64,000 nt of DNA, taken from NCBI GenBank assembly GCA_013146195.2, contig CM028383.1, forward strand, positions 12,279,311 to 12,343,310, in the 5' to 3' direction. Origin of the DNA: Codonopsis lanceolata (Eukaryota; Streptophyta; Magnoliopsida; Asterales; Campanulaceae). The notes beneath the pieces are model-generated. The model was given only the letters and a program-made list of their open reading frames with translations, made no database searches and had not been told where the DNA came from. Below are positions 10,970 through 23,664 of the stretch, piece after piece. The first letter of the stretch is position 1. Every line of letters starts with the position of its first letter. A program made the position numbers and the translations under genes.

Positions 10970-11290
10970 GCCAAGCGTGTGAGAGCGGTTCCCCCAACTT
11001 CCCCCTCAATTTCCCCCTCCAAACCCACGTCTCTCACACTCCAGCCTTTTCTCTCTCAACAACAGCCCAGGATCACTCATCTGCTACCCTTTCATAATCT
11101 GCACTGGCCGCCGGCGAGCTGAGGTAAGAAATTCTTTCTCTCTCTTTCTCCATCTCTATCTCTTTCCCTCTCTTCTTCTCTGCGTGTGAAAGCGGTTCCC
11201 CAACCCCGCCCCCCTCCCACTTTCGTCTCCTCAACCCCTGTCTTGGTCACTCTCCAGCCTTTCATCTGCGTGGCCGGCTGTGAACTGTTG
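10970..11290 (+). promoter_or_regulatory. Pyrimidine-rich duplicated segment resembling a gene 5' leader
   Basis: Two diverged copies about 205 bp apart (near 10976-11065 and 11180-11270) share GCGTGTGARAGCGGTTCCCC, CTCCCAC/CCTCC words and CACTCTCCAGCCTTT. Between them AG|GTAAGA at about 11123 is a strong plant splice-donor sequence followed by a CT-rich tract, as in 5'-UTR introns. This suggests a remnant of a host gene 5' region or a captured one. No downstream gene body could be identified. Confidence 0.3.
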
Positions 11291-11301
11291 ATTCGCCAAA
11301 G

Positions 11302-11688
11302 ATGGAGGGGACAGGTGAGATGGATTGGAGGTGGCCGGAGGCGGCTGGACCCGGAGAAGAAGGGGGAGAAGATGAGGGGCCTGCTCGATTTGAACAGAGG
11401 AAGATGGTGCTGGGCAGCACTGGAGATGGTGGGGAGAACGGAGAAGACGGCGACGAAGACGGAGGAGCGAACCGAGTTCGCTTGGCGTGCGTTAGCGAGG
11501 AGAAGCGGTGGGAGAAGGAGATTTGGCGTGGTTTACATCCTGTTCTTTTTCTCTTTAGTTTTAAAATGACAGGGAGCCTAGACTACATTAGAATCTGGCA
11601 ACCACTTTCCTGTGCATGCCAAGTGTTAGATGAAATGCCAAAACCAGTTTTCATCTCTTCTTTTTTTTCATTTTGTGCGGCTGGATGA
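11302..11688 (+). CDS. Hypothetical GC-rich ORF, unrecognised
   Basis: 128 codons beginning MEGTGEMDWRW, strongly acidic in the middle (runs of Gly, Glu and Asp) and hydrophobic or low in information after about residue 80. The base composition is far more GC-rich than the surroundings up to about 11530, then drops sharply where TTTTTCTCTTTAG resembles an intron 3' end. The real coding part, if any, is therefore probably only the first 75 codons or so. An overlapping frame is also open (11186-11569), which is expected in GC-rich DNA. It could equally be non-coding leader. Confidence 0.2.
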   Translation: MEGTGEMDWRWPEAAGPGEEGGEDEGPARFEQRKMVLGSTGDGGENGEDGDEDGGANRVRLACVSEEKRWEKEIWRGLHPVLFLFSFKMTGSLDYIRIWQPLSCACQVLDEMPKPVFISSFFSFCAAG

Positions 11689-11699
11689 TATTTTACCCT

Positions 11700-12676
11700 A
11701 TAAGGGCATGGAAATTATTTTTAGAGAGTTTCTCATTATTTTGCAAGTTATAAAAATAAAAAAATAAAAAAATGGTTTACATCCTAAAGAAATGTATTTG
11801 TATGACCATCTTCATGTCTTCCCAAGTTTTCCAGTATAGCAATGGTTTACATCCTGTTCTTTATTGCTGGTGGTTGTAGAATTGTGATTTTGGGTTAATC
11901 AATTTTATTGGGTTGTGAACTGTTTGATATTATTGATTGTTTGTCTCTTAATCAATTTTTAGGCTTAGAAATTATGGGTTACTTTGACTGATGATGCCTA
12001 ATATTGGTTGCACTTGGTGAATCTTGATTGATTTCCCTTCATGAATTCTAATCTAGCATTTGCATTTGAAAACATGAACCAATTGTTATATCTATCCCAC
12101 TTTTTGTTGAAGTTTTTATAGTCATGATTCAGTGAACGGAGAATTTTTGCAGTAGTGTTGTCCGTCTGTTGAGAATTGAAAATATTACTACTTACATAAT
12201 TGGATTTGTATATTGATTTGTTTGCCAGTGGAGTTATAAACTGATTTTTTTCTGTGTCCTATTTTTCAGTGTTCACTCTCAGTGATTGACTGATCAGGAT
12301 GTTAGATAATTATGCTAATAATTCAATGCGAAGTATCTTTATCATGAGCAGAAATGTCAACAAACCCAATTCCAATTCTTAAAGGTTTGAGTCACTGATT
12401 AACCATGGAATGATGGAAATGACTAAATTAGAATTCATTTGCAATTTCATGGTCTACAATTTCCACATTTTGAATATTGAGTAAATAGTTAAAAAATTAT
12501 AAATCCAAGATCAGGACCTTTGCTTTCGTTTTAGTTCGATTATTCGTCCATCTAGCTTGATTAATCATTTAAATCACAACTACAACAAAAGTTTTGAGTT
12601 TTTCTGGTGTATAATCGATTTTGTTACTGTCTGAATATAGAATCGAATACCAAGAACACACACATATCCACAATTA

Positions 12677-12678
<2 letters not shown>
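11700..12678. other. AT-rich, intron-like or intergenic DNA
   Basis: No recognisable ORF. The phrase GGTTTACATCCT recurs near 11527, 11775 and 11846, indicating small local duplications. T-rich composition would fit an intron of a lost gene, but no exon could be identified downstream. Confidence 0.4.

Positions 12679-12712
<34 letters not shown>
12679..12712. repeat. (AT)n microsatellite
   Basis: About 17 uninterrupted AT units. Confidence 0.95.
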
Positions 12713-12716
<4 letters not shown>

Positions 12717-13653
12717 AGTCCAAATTGTTACTTTTTCTTAGAATAGTCAAGAGTTTGAATAACAAGTACTGAAAATTCAGGAAGCTTAATTGTCATTGCA
12801 TAGTCATTTATAAGTTCCAAAAATTTAATGGCATCTGTAAAAGACTACAAATAATCTGATTGCAAGACCAAAATCTAAATAGGATATGTCATCTAAAAGA
12901 ATTAACAATCAACAACTTTTCAGTAGATCCTAATAATAAAAATTTTTAAAAAGTAGAAAAGATTATAAGTGATGATTTTAGACTCAAATTCACAAAATTT
13001 TAGTGTTTGCTCATTTTGTAAATTTGTAGCAAGTTTTAGGGATCAACAATGAGAAAAGGGAGGGCTCATGGCTTAGAGAGAGATCTCTTTATTTAAGACT
13101 GAATCAATGTATCATCTTTATCCCTTACAACATCTCGAGTATAGATTGATCAAGTTTCATACTAACACCGTCTCATACTGATATCATCTCACACTGGCGC
13201 CGTGCCATAGGCACGGGCACAAAATCTAGTATACTTACAACACAGGTGTAAGGTAAATATAATTTTTTTTGGATATTGCAAGTATAATTTTTAAAAATCG
13301 AACTCATTGTGCGAAACATATTAAAGTAATATATTAGATTATTTGTTTGGAACGAAATGTGTATACTAATTAGTTCCTTTTCCTCATCATAGGATTCCAA
13401 TGAAGAAATTCATGAAAATACTCTCCCCCCCCCCCCCACACACACGCACACCATTTCAAAATGTCCCTTATTTCTTGACATTTTTCTAAAATATTGTATT
13501 TCTCCTTTTTTATTTTTTTAAAATCCATTTGTATTAAATACCCTTTTTCATTGCTAAATAAAAAGATACATCCCATCAATTTGATACCATTAAAGGATAT
13601 TTTAAGGGTATTTAAATAAATTACTTCAAGTGAAATACTTTCTTAAAAATCTA
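12713..13653. other. Intergenic with a C-run microsatellite
   Basis: No gene recognised. A run of about 14 C followed by CA repeats lies near 13425-13450. Near 13196-13218 the words CCGTGCC and GGCACGG form a small palindrome. Confidence 0.5.
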
Positions 13654-13912
13654 CTGCCTTCGTTTCTCAATAATTGTTTTTCTCTCATTTTTTGTCCGTT
13701 GCAAAAATATTGTCCTTTTTCAAAACATTTTTTTTTAGAAAATATTTTTACCAATTTATCCTTACTTTTTCTACTCACTTTAATTAGGACCACATGCTCA
13801 AGGACATTACAGGAAATCACGTATTATATCAATATTTGTAATACAATTAATTATTTGTTTTCTTAAACGATGTGTCAAATTAAAGAAGATGATTATTTGA
13901 GAACAAAGGGAG
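13654..13912. mobile_element. Stowaway-like MITE
   Basis: 259 bp, left end CTGCCTTCGTTTCTCAATAAT, right end the approximate complement (ATTTGAGAACAAAGGGAG), flanked by TA at 13652-13653 and 13913-13914. Short ORFs on either strand inside it are not meaningful. Confidence 0.75.
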
Positions 13913-13914
13913 TA

Positions 13915-14363
13915 TAAAGCCAATAAAAGACACTTATTGCTAAATGAAAAAAGATTCCGAACAATAGGTTTCAACAATCATTTTCCACTAACAGAACACC
14001 TAAACGTAATACTGAAATCCCTAGACGTAACACCATTTAATGTGTTAAAGTATCTAAGTACCCCTGTACACCATTTAAACTATACCACCCATCACACCCC
14101 TCAATTAACTCTCACCCTCCATTACTCCCCTCCAATAGACCAACAAACACAGATCATGGAACCTTAAACTCCATTACTCCCTTCCAACCACAATAGATTT
14201 TTATCTCTCTCTCTTTCTTTCTGTCAACGGCTCTCTCACATCTCTCTCTTAGTCTCTACTATCTCTCAGTTTTCTCTCTCACTCCCTCCAACCGGCGAGC
14301 ACACGTCGTAACACCCCCTCTTTCTCTCAGTCAACGACTCTCTCACTCAATCTCCACTCTTTC
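13915..14363. other. Pyrimidine-rich stretch ending at the Tekay LTR
   Basis: From about 14100 the plus strand is dominated by CTCTC and CCCTCC runs, with CCGGCGAGC near 14293, a word also present near 11109. This resembles a plant 5' UTR or proximal promoter that stops abruptly at the retrotransposon. No start codon with a convincing ORF is present, so a gene cannot be claimed. Confidence 0.3.
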
Positions 14364-16603
14364 TGCGACGACCCTACCCCCAATCTCTATACGAGCCTTG
14401 GGTCGAGCGTCGAACAAACATATAAAACAACAAAACACGTGCAAAGCTCCCACTAATAATAGGCTAATAAAATCACCCTAATAAAACATAGTCACTCATG
14501 TGATTAATATAAACACCACAACCAACCAACTAGTGTAATATAATACACATTTACGAAGTTAAACTCCGGCATCAAAAGATAGTACAAAACCAGTAACGTC
14601 AAAGTACCCAAAGTAGAGCTTATACAACTCTACATAACAACAACCCATCCTCACACTAAACAAATACAAACTCCTATGGAGCTGCATAACAAAAGACAAC
14701 CTGCTGCACACGTGTGTCTCGCCGACCTCACCTCGAACTCCCTGCCTGGCTGGGATCTAGGGAAAACAAATAAAGGGAACGGGGTGAGTGATAACTCAGT
14801 AAGTTACTATATGCAACTACATGGCATGATGTTATGCACATGTTATAAACACATATGTAGATCAAGTATAGTTGTACATATACTTGCACACATCACGTTG
14901 ATTATGTCATAATGCACATTGACTCAACATAATTAAACACACAATTAGGATATGCAACTATAGGCGAGCTTTCCATCTCGGCTTGTATCTCAACTACCAT
15001 AGCAGTGTTGCTACCGCAGTACACGCGCTGATACATGTCTGATCACATGCTGAACCATGTCCGAACTCAATAGTATCCAGAACCAATGACCTTGGGACTT
15101 AACCAGGAGTCTCATTACCCCAAGTTTTACCCAAGTGTTTAGCCATCTATTTGTCATGTGAATTGCTCTAACAAGGCTACATCCTTGTTACGGCCAATAA
15201 CAAGGGAGAGACACATGCAACGACCCGTAGCAATCATGAGATTTAACTCTCGTAAAGACTATTGTCATCCCATTGTCGACACAACCGCATCTACCAGCTG
15301 GACTCAATGCGATGCACAAGTAGATGTTTACTTGCTAATAAACACAACCGTCGAGTCCCAAAGTAGGGGAGCTCAACACATGTAACAAGCATGCTTATTT
15401 GTCTGTAAATAAACACTTAAGCATTTATTTGCTTACACACAAATACCAAGGTATATAATATTTTACATATAATAAACTACACCAAAGTATTCCCTATTAT
15501 CATAGGAATCGAGCACGTCACTCGTTATATTTTATTGTCCCTAAATCGATTTCGTTGAGTCATTTGTTTAATATTTATAAATTTTGGGCATCACCGGGAT
15601 TTACAGGATTCATCCCAACACAATCTCACTGACGTGTTACTTGGCATGATAATGGTTTAAAACCATTTAATACATTAACCAGTTAAAATTAATAATAATT
15701 CGTAACTAAATTATTTATACTCCATATTCAAAACAAATCATATGGGAGTAGCCCACAATTCATATACGCAATTATTACATACAAAGAGAAGGGGATAGTA
15801 ACATACATCTACCGAAAAATATCGATGAAAACACAAAATATCTGTGTGTAAATGTAGTCTTCAACACATAAAACACCCCTGCGGAGTCGAAATTAAAAAC
15901 GAGTAATATTTCATTAATAAACCAAGTCAAAAGCTAAACCCTCGTAACTCACAGCGGATGTCGGCTGAAGAAAGAAGAAAGAACGAAGAAATGAATTGTG
16001 TTGCTCACTATCGAATAAAAGAGACGCACCACCAACCAAAGTTTAACAATTGAAAAGGAAGGAAACAAATGTTGACTAGTCTTCAGCCGAAATTTGAGGA
16101 AATTTCCAAGTGAATGATCATTTGGAACAATTAAATATTCAATATATATAGTAGCCATTTTGAGTAAAAATTATGTTTGGTCAAAAGTCAACAATGTCAA
16201 ACCAATTAATCACCAATTTGACCCAATTAAATATTGTCTAATCATTATTAATTAGCCAATGTTAAAATAAAAATATATTTTAACAGAATAAAAAGAAACA
16301 TGTAACGTATGATACACTTCGGGTCAATGTAGCCGAAAATAATTATTTTCTAGCTCTAACATGTCATTTCCTATTCCAACGTTATAAATCATAACTAACA
16401 TAACCAAAGTCCAATATTGACTTTAAACACGTCACACATCAAGCCCAACATATCTTGAACTCAAATGAACTCTCGTAGGGCAATTACCCAAGTCCACAAC
16501 ATAAAACACATAAACACATTAAACATAACACGTAGCACGTAATTAATTATGTTAATGCACCCTAATGTACAATTAATAAAATATACAATTCCCGGGTGTT
16601 ACA
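14364..16603 (-). repeat. 3' LTR of the minus-strand Tekay element
   Basis: 2,240 bp, plus-strand ends TGCGACG and GTTACA. In element sense it starts TGTAACACCCGGGAATTG, the usual chromovirus style. It pairs with 21394-23664. ORFs inside are spurious. Confidence 0.9.
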
Positions 16604-16618
16604 CCCTCTCCCCCTAAG
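16604..16618 (-). promoter_or_regulatory. Polypurine tract
   Basis: On the minus strand a run of A and G (TTAGGGGGAGAGGG) directly before the 3' LTR, the plus-strand primer of the Tekay element. Confidence 0.8.
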
Positions 16619-16682
16619 AAGAATTTAGTCCCTAAATTCTCTTACCGAAACCATCGAAGAGGTGAGGGTATCGTTCCCGCAT

Positions 16683-17390
16683 CTACAATTCAGTCTCCCA
16701 AGTGGCTTCCTCAATCTCATGATTCCGCCATAACACTTTAACCAAGGGAATTCGTTTAGTATGCAGGATATGTTCCTTAGTATCAAAAATCTCCACTGGT
16801 ATCTCATCATAGGATAAATTTGGCTGAAATGTGATATCTTCATACTCGAGCACATGAGATTCATCACTCAAATACTTTCGTAACATGGAGACATGAAACA
16901 CAGCATGAATATCTGCCAAAGATGGTGGCAATGCAAGTTTGTAAGCCACACCCCCGACCTTTTCAAGGATCTCAAACGGCCCAATGTATCTCGGCGATAA
17001 TTTATCTTTCTTCCCGAATCTCTTAATACCCCGACGAGGTGATACCTTCAAGAACACATGATCACCAACTTGAAACTCAAGATCACACCGTCTGTTATCG
17101 GCATAACTCTTCTGTCTGCTTTGAGATGTCTGTAATATGTCTTTGATCAGTTTAACACTCTCAGCTGATTGTTGAACCATCTCTGGGCCCCAAAGCTTGG
17201 CTTCACCAACTTCGTCCCAGCAAATAGGAGATCTACACTTCCTCTCATACAGAGCTTCATAAGGAGTCATATCAATACTGGACTGGAAGTTGTTATTATA
17301 AGCAAACTCAGCAAGAGGCAAGTGAGTGTCCCAACTGTCCTTGAAATCAACTGCACAAGAACGTAGCATATCTTCGATAATTTGAATCAA
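16683..17390 (-). pseudogene. Tekay integrase C-terminal part with chromodomain-like tail
   Basis: About 235 residues covering the end of the integrase core (SERLIQIIEDMLR near the start, with the catalytic Glu), AEFAYNNNFQSSI, the GPFEILEKVGG region and HVSMLRKYL, ending with VKVLWRNHEIEEATWETE. The last segment is the degenerate chromodomain of Tekay elements. A stop follows ETEL, whereas the frame continues as MRERYPHLF after it, so the C-terminus is cut by a nonsense change. An upstream stop separates it from the rest of integrase. Confidence 0.85.
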
Positions 17391-18296
17391 TCTCTCGGAC
17401 TATCCATCTTTCTACGGATTAAAGGCTGTGCTAAAGCTCAACTGAGTCCCCATAGCACTCTGTAAAGCCTGCCAGAAACGAGAACTAAACCCCGGATCTC
17501 TGTCAGAAACTATACTAACCGGCACACCATGCAATCTAACAATCTCCCAAACATAAAGAGATGTTAGGTGACTCAAAGTATAAGTCATCGCAACTGGTAA
17601 AAAGTGAGCAGACTTAGTCAGTCTGTCAATAACAACCCATACTGCATCCTGACGCTATTGAGTACGATGCAACCCAATCACAAAATCCATAGTCACATGC
17701 TCCCATTTCCACTCGTCGCAACAATCTCAGTCGCTAATGCTCGCCTTCACTTGTTGACAAGTTAAACACTTCTTCACTTGTTGACAAGTTAAACACTTCA
17801 CAACAAAATCAGCAATCTCTCGCTTCATATTATTCCACCAAAAATGCTACTTCAGATCTCTATACATCTTCGTACTCCCTGGGTGAATAGTGTACTTAGC
17901 CTTGTGGGCTTCTTCAAGTACCTGTTGTTTCACTCCATCACAAGAAGGCACACACAATCTACCTCTGAAGGTTAAGACTCCATCGCTATTAATTACGAAT
18001 TCAGGTGTCTTGCCTTCTTTCGGGCCATCCACTATCTTTATCAGTTCTTAATCATTCTTATGAGCTTCCTTTATCTGCTGAAATAACAAAAGCGTAGCTC
18101 GAACACTAGCAAACAATACCCCATGTACAAATTCACAAGGATCCCAATCCATCAAGTCTTCAAGCATCTTCCATTCTCGAACCAACAAGCAAGATAGATA
18201 AGTCTTCATGCTCAATGCATCTGCTACCACATTGGCTCTACCAGGATGGTACAAGATAGAACAATCATGGTCTTTAAGCTTTTCCATCCATCTACG
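17391..18296 (-). pseudogene. Tekay RNase H end and integrase N-terminal part, broken
   Basis: Contains the end of RNase H (YHPGRANVVADALS near 18235), the integrase zinc-finger region (HPGSTKMYRDLK then CLTCQQV) and the core with DRLTKSAHFLPVAM and IVSDRDPGFSSRFW. Stops occur near 17846, 18047 and 18296 and within the core. A 27-bp in-frame tandem duplication (17746-17799) repeats CLTCQQVKK in the zinc finger. Confidence 0.8.
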
Positions 18297-19700
18297 TTAT
18301 CGCATATTTAGTTCCTTCTGCGAGAATAGATACTTCAAACTCTTATGATCAATATAGACTTCAAACTTGGCCCCATCAAGATAATGCTTCCACTTATGCA
18401 AAACAAAAATAATCGCAGCCAATTCCAAGTCATGGGTAGGATAGTTCTGCTCGTAAGGAGTCAACTTCCTCGAAGAATATGCAATAACTTTCTCGTTCTG
18501 CATCAACACACAACCGAAACCTTCCTTGGACGTATCAGTATACACAATAAAGTTATCACCACCACTGGGTAGAGCAAGAACTGGAGCTGTAGTCAGTCGA
18601 CGCTTCAATTCTTGGAAATTGTTCTCACATCTGTCGCTACATACAAACGGTGTCTTCTTCTGTGTCAAAGAAGTCATAGGTGTGTCTATCTTCGAAAATC
18701 CCTCAATAAATCTTCGATAGTAACCAGTTAACCCTAAGAAACTTCGTACCTCTGTCACTATCTCGAGTCTTTTCCAGTTTACCACAGCTTCTACTTTAGA
18801 AGGATCAACTAAAATACCAGCACTCGATATTACATGTCCCAGAAATGCAACTTCTTCAAGCCATAATGCACATTTGCTGAACTTAGCAAACAATTGCTTC
18901 TCCCGAAGTAATTCCAAGATAGTTCGTAAATGAAAGGCATGCTCCTCCTTGGATTTAGAATATACTAGGATATCATCGATGAACACTACAACACAGCAGT
19001 CAATATACTGTTTGAAAAACATGTTCATCAAATCCATAAATACAGCATGAGCATTAGTCAACCCAAAAGGCATAACCACAAACTCATAATGAACATGCCT
19101 AGTACGAAAGGCTGTCTTCGGAACATCTTCGCCCCGAACTTTCAACTGATGGTAACCACTACGTAGATCCAATTTAGATAACACAACTGATCCCTGCAAC
19201 TGATCAAACAAATCCTCAATATGCGATAGTGGATACTTATTCTTGATAGTCACCTGATTCAGCTGACGGTAGTCAATACATAACAGCAGCGTGCCATCCT
19301 TCTTCTTCATAAATAACACAGGTGCACCCCATGGTGATACACTCGGTTTAATAAACCCACGGTCCAGCAACTCTTGCAACTGCACCTTCAATTCTATCAA
19401 CTCTGCTGGTGTCATTCTATACGGTGCCTTTGATATCGGTGTTGTACCTGACAATAACTCAATACAGAACTCAACCTCTCTATCAGGTGGCATACTGTAC
19501 TCAGCAGAAAACACATCTACAAATTCAGAAACCACATGAATATCTTCTAGTTTCGGTGCAGCTATACTCACATCCAAAACAGAAGCGAGATAACCAGTAC
19601 AACCCTGTGACAATAATTTTCTAGCCCGAATAGCATAAATAAAAGACAAGCCACCCATGTCCATTTCGCCCATAAACATAAACTCAGGTATGTCAAGCAC
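18297..19700 (-). pseudogene. Tekay reverse transcriptase and RNase H, open frame
   Basis: 467 uninterrupted codons. RT motifs in order: PYRMTPAELIELK, GFIKPSVSPWGAPVLF, CIDYRQLNQVTIKNKYPL, KLDLRSGYHQ, the catalytic VVFIDDILVYS at about residue 240, LGHVIS and SFLGLTGYYRRFI. RNase H follows with VYTDTSKEGFGCVL, LELAAIIF and YIDHKSLKYLF. The classical TDAS is TDTS here. This is the best-preserved part of the element, but it lacks intact flanking domains. The Met at the start lies in the protease-RT linker and is not a true initiator. Confidence 0.9.
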
Positions 19701-20447
19701 TTAAAATGTTACCACCTTATAAAGGCAATCAACCACAGCATGATGCACACATAACCAGTCCATGCCTAAAATAACATCAAAATCACGTATGGACTAGATC
19801 TGCATGTAAAGTGTGACTATCTATACATATATCTCACGCCTAATACACATCAATAGCAATCACACACTCCCCCATTGAGGTAGACACCTCCAACACATAA
19901 GACAACAACTAGGGAAGAACACATAAATTCCCCACAAAATGAGATGCAATGTATGAATGTGATGAACTAGGATCTATAAGAACACGTGCTTTCGCACCGA
20001 ATACAGTAAGTGTACCTCCTATTATGATGGTAGACTCTGGAACACCCCTCTGATCTAAGGCAAATACGCGACCCTGAACTTTAGGTCTCTTGTCACTAGC
20101 CCTCTTAGACCCAGACAACTGTGTCACCATACCCACAGACTAACTACCCTGAGGTTTAGGGTAATCTTTCCTCATGTGACCCTTCATACCACAATTATAG
20201 CACTCTCGCTGCTTCAAGTAACATTTTTCCTCTGTATGCCCTGGCTTCGAGCAGTAAGTACAAACTAACCCTGAATTCGATCGGTTCTGGACAGTAGAGG
20301 AAGAAGTACCTCTTTTCTCACTAGGTTGGGATTTTCTCTGCCCACCTCTACGCTGTCTGTGGTAGCTACCAGAACTCTGTCCACACCACTGACTCTGGCC
20401 CTGTGGCTTCACATCAGAAGCGGCCTTATCACGGTCCTTCTAAATAT
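19701..20447 (-). pseudogene. Tekay CCHC knuckles and protease, damaged
   Basis: Two zinc knuckles are visible in 20140-20412 (CTYCSKPGHTEEKC and CYNCGMKGHMRKDY). The second ends in Tyr where the last Cys is expected. The protease motif in 19909-20136 reads VLIDPSSSHSY, whereas relatives have DPGSTHSY. The Gly after the catalytic pair is replaced by Ser. Stops separate these segments from gag and RT. Confidence 0.8.
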
Positions 20448-21272
20448 CATGTTCAATTCCATAGGCCCTATCAACCGCCTCCCTGTAGTCCATAAGTCGT
20501 AAGGATAACAATTGCCTCTAGTATTCTGTCTTCAGTCCTTTCACGAACTTTTTTGTCTTCCTTTCTTCATCAGGTACAAGATAAGCACAATATCGAGCCA
20601 ATTCTGCAAACTTGGTCAATCGCGCCACCGGCAGATTACCCCTCCAAAGACAATAAACTCTACCTCACGTGTACCCCGAACAGCTCTCGGAATATACTGA
20701 GCCTTAAACTCATGCAAGAAAGTAGCCCAAGTCTGTGGCACCCTGTCTCGCTCCCAGCTCTCCAATAATATCTGCCACCAATGATCAGCATCACCCTCAA
20801 GCTTGGACAATGCACAGTTCAGCTTGTCTTCATCACTACAATTCAATGTTCTGAATATCTTAACCATGCTTTCAACCCATCTTTCAGCTTTTTTGGCATC
20901 TGGTTCACCATCAAAACTACGAGGTTTCATCTTCAGAAATCTATTAAGCATAGTAGTTACATGTCTCCCAGGCTACTGTACAACAATAATCCTAGGCTAC
21001 AGTGCTCTTTCTAGTGCCTGTGGTGTAGAATCCTCAGGTACCTATGCATTACCCTGCCGCTGGCTCATATTAGCTACCATTCTGGTCAGTAACTGAAGCA
21101 CATTTATCATATCCCCTTGTTGATTATTCAAGACTGGCTGTGGCTGTTCATTGCCCAGTATCTGCCTAGGTTGTTTATCACGCACATGGTTATTACTCTC
21201 GGCATCCTCATCGCCATCATTCATACTCGGATCAACCCTATCAGTGTTAGTACCTTGCCTAGTGTGCACCAT
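20448..21272 (-). pseudogene. Tekay gag, several stops
   Basis: Starts at the ATG at 21272 with MVHTRQGTNT, similar to the plus-strand Tekay gag at 34249. The capsid-like region in 20616-20951 reads FLKMKPRSFDGEPDAKKAE, then HWWQILLESW and FLHEFKAQYIP, the retrotransposon gag domain. At least three stops lie between 20951 and 21050. Confidence 0.8.
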
Positions 21273-21379
21273 TCTTACACCTACACATAAACACTTGGCG
21301 TAAAAAAAATAAGAAAACACACAAATCTACACTTAAACCAACTAGGCCAAAGATCCTATCCTGGCCGACAACTAACCAT

Positions 21380-21391
21380 GCTCTGATACCA
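21380..21391 (-). promoter_or_regulatory. Primer binding site, initiator-Met tRNA
   Basis: Minus strand TGGTATCAGAGC, two bases from the LTR at 21394. Perfect match to the standard plant primer site. Confidence 0.9.
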
Positions 21392-21393
21392 AC

Positions 21394-23664
<2,271 letters not shown>

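Noticed and set aside
13140..13220. Helitron end suggested by a GC palindrome
   Set aside because: No CTRR terminus with hairpin at the required spacing could be confirmed.
14676..15385. Plus-strand ORFs in the Tekay LTR, repeated at 21707
   Set aside because: They recur only because the LTR is duplicated, contain no recognisable domain, and lie antisense in LTR DNA.
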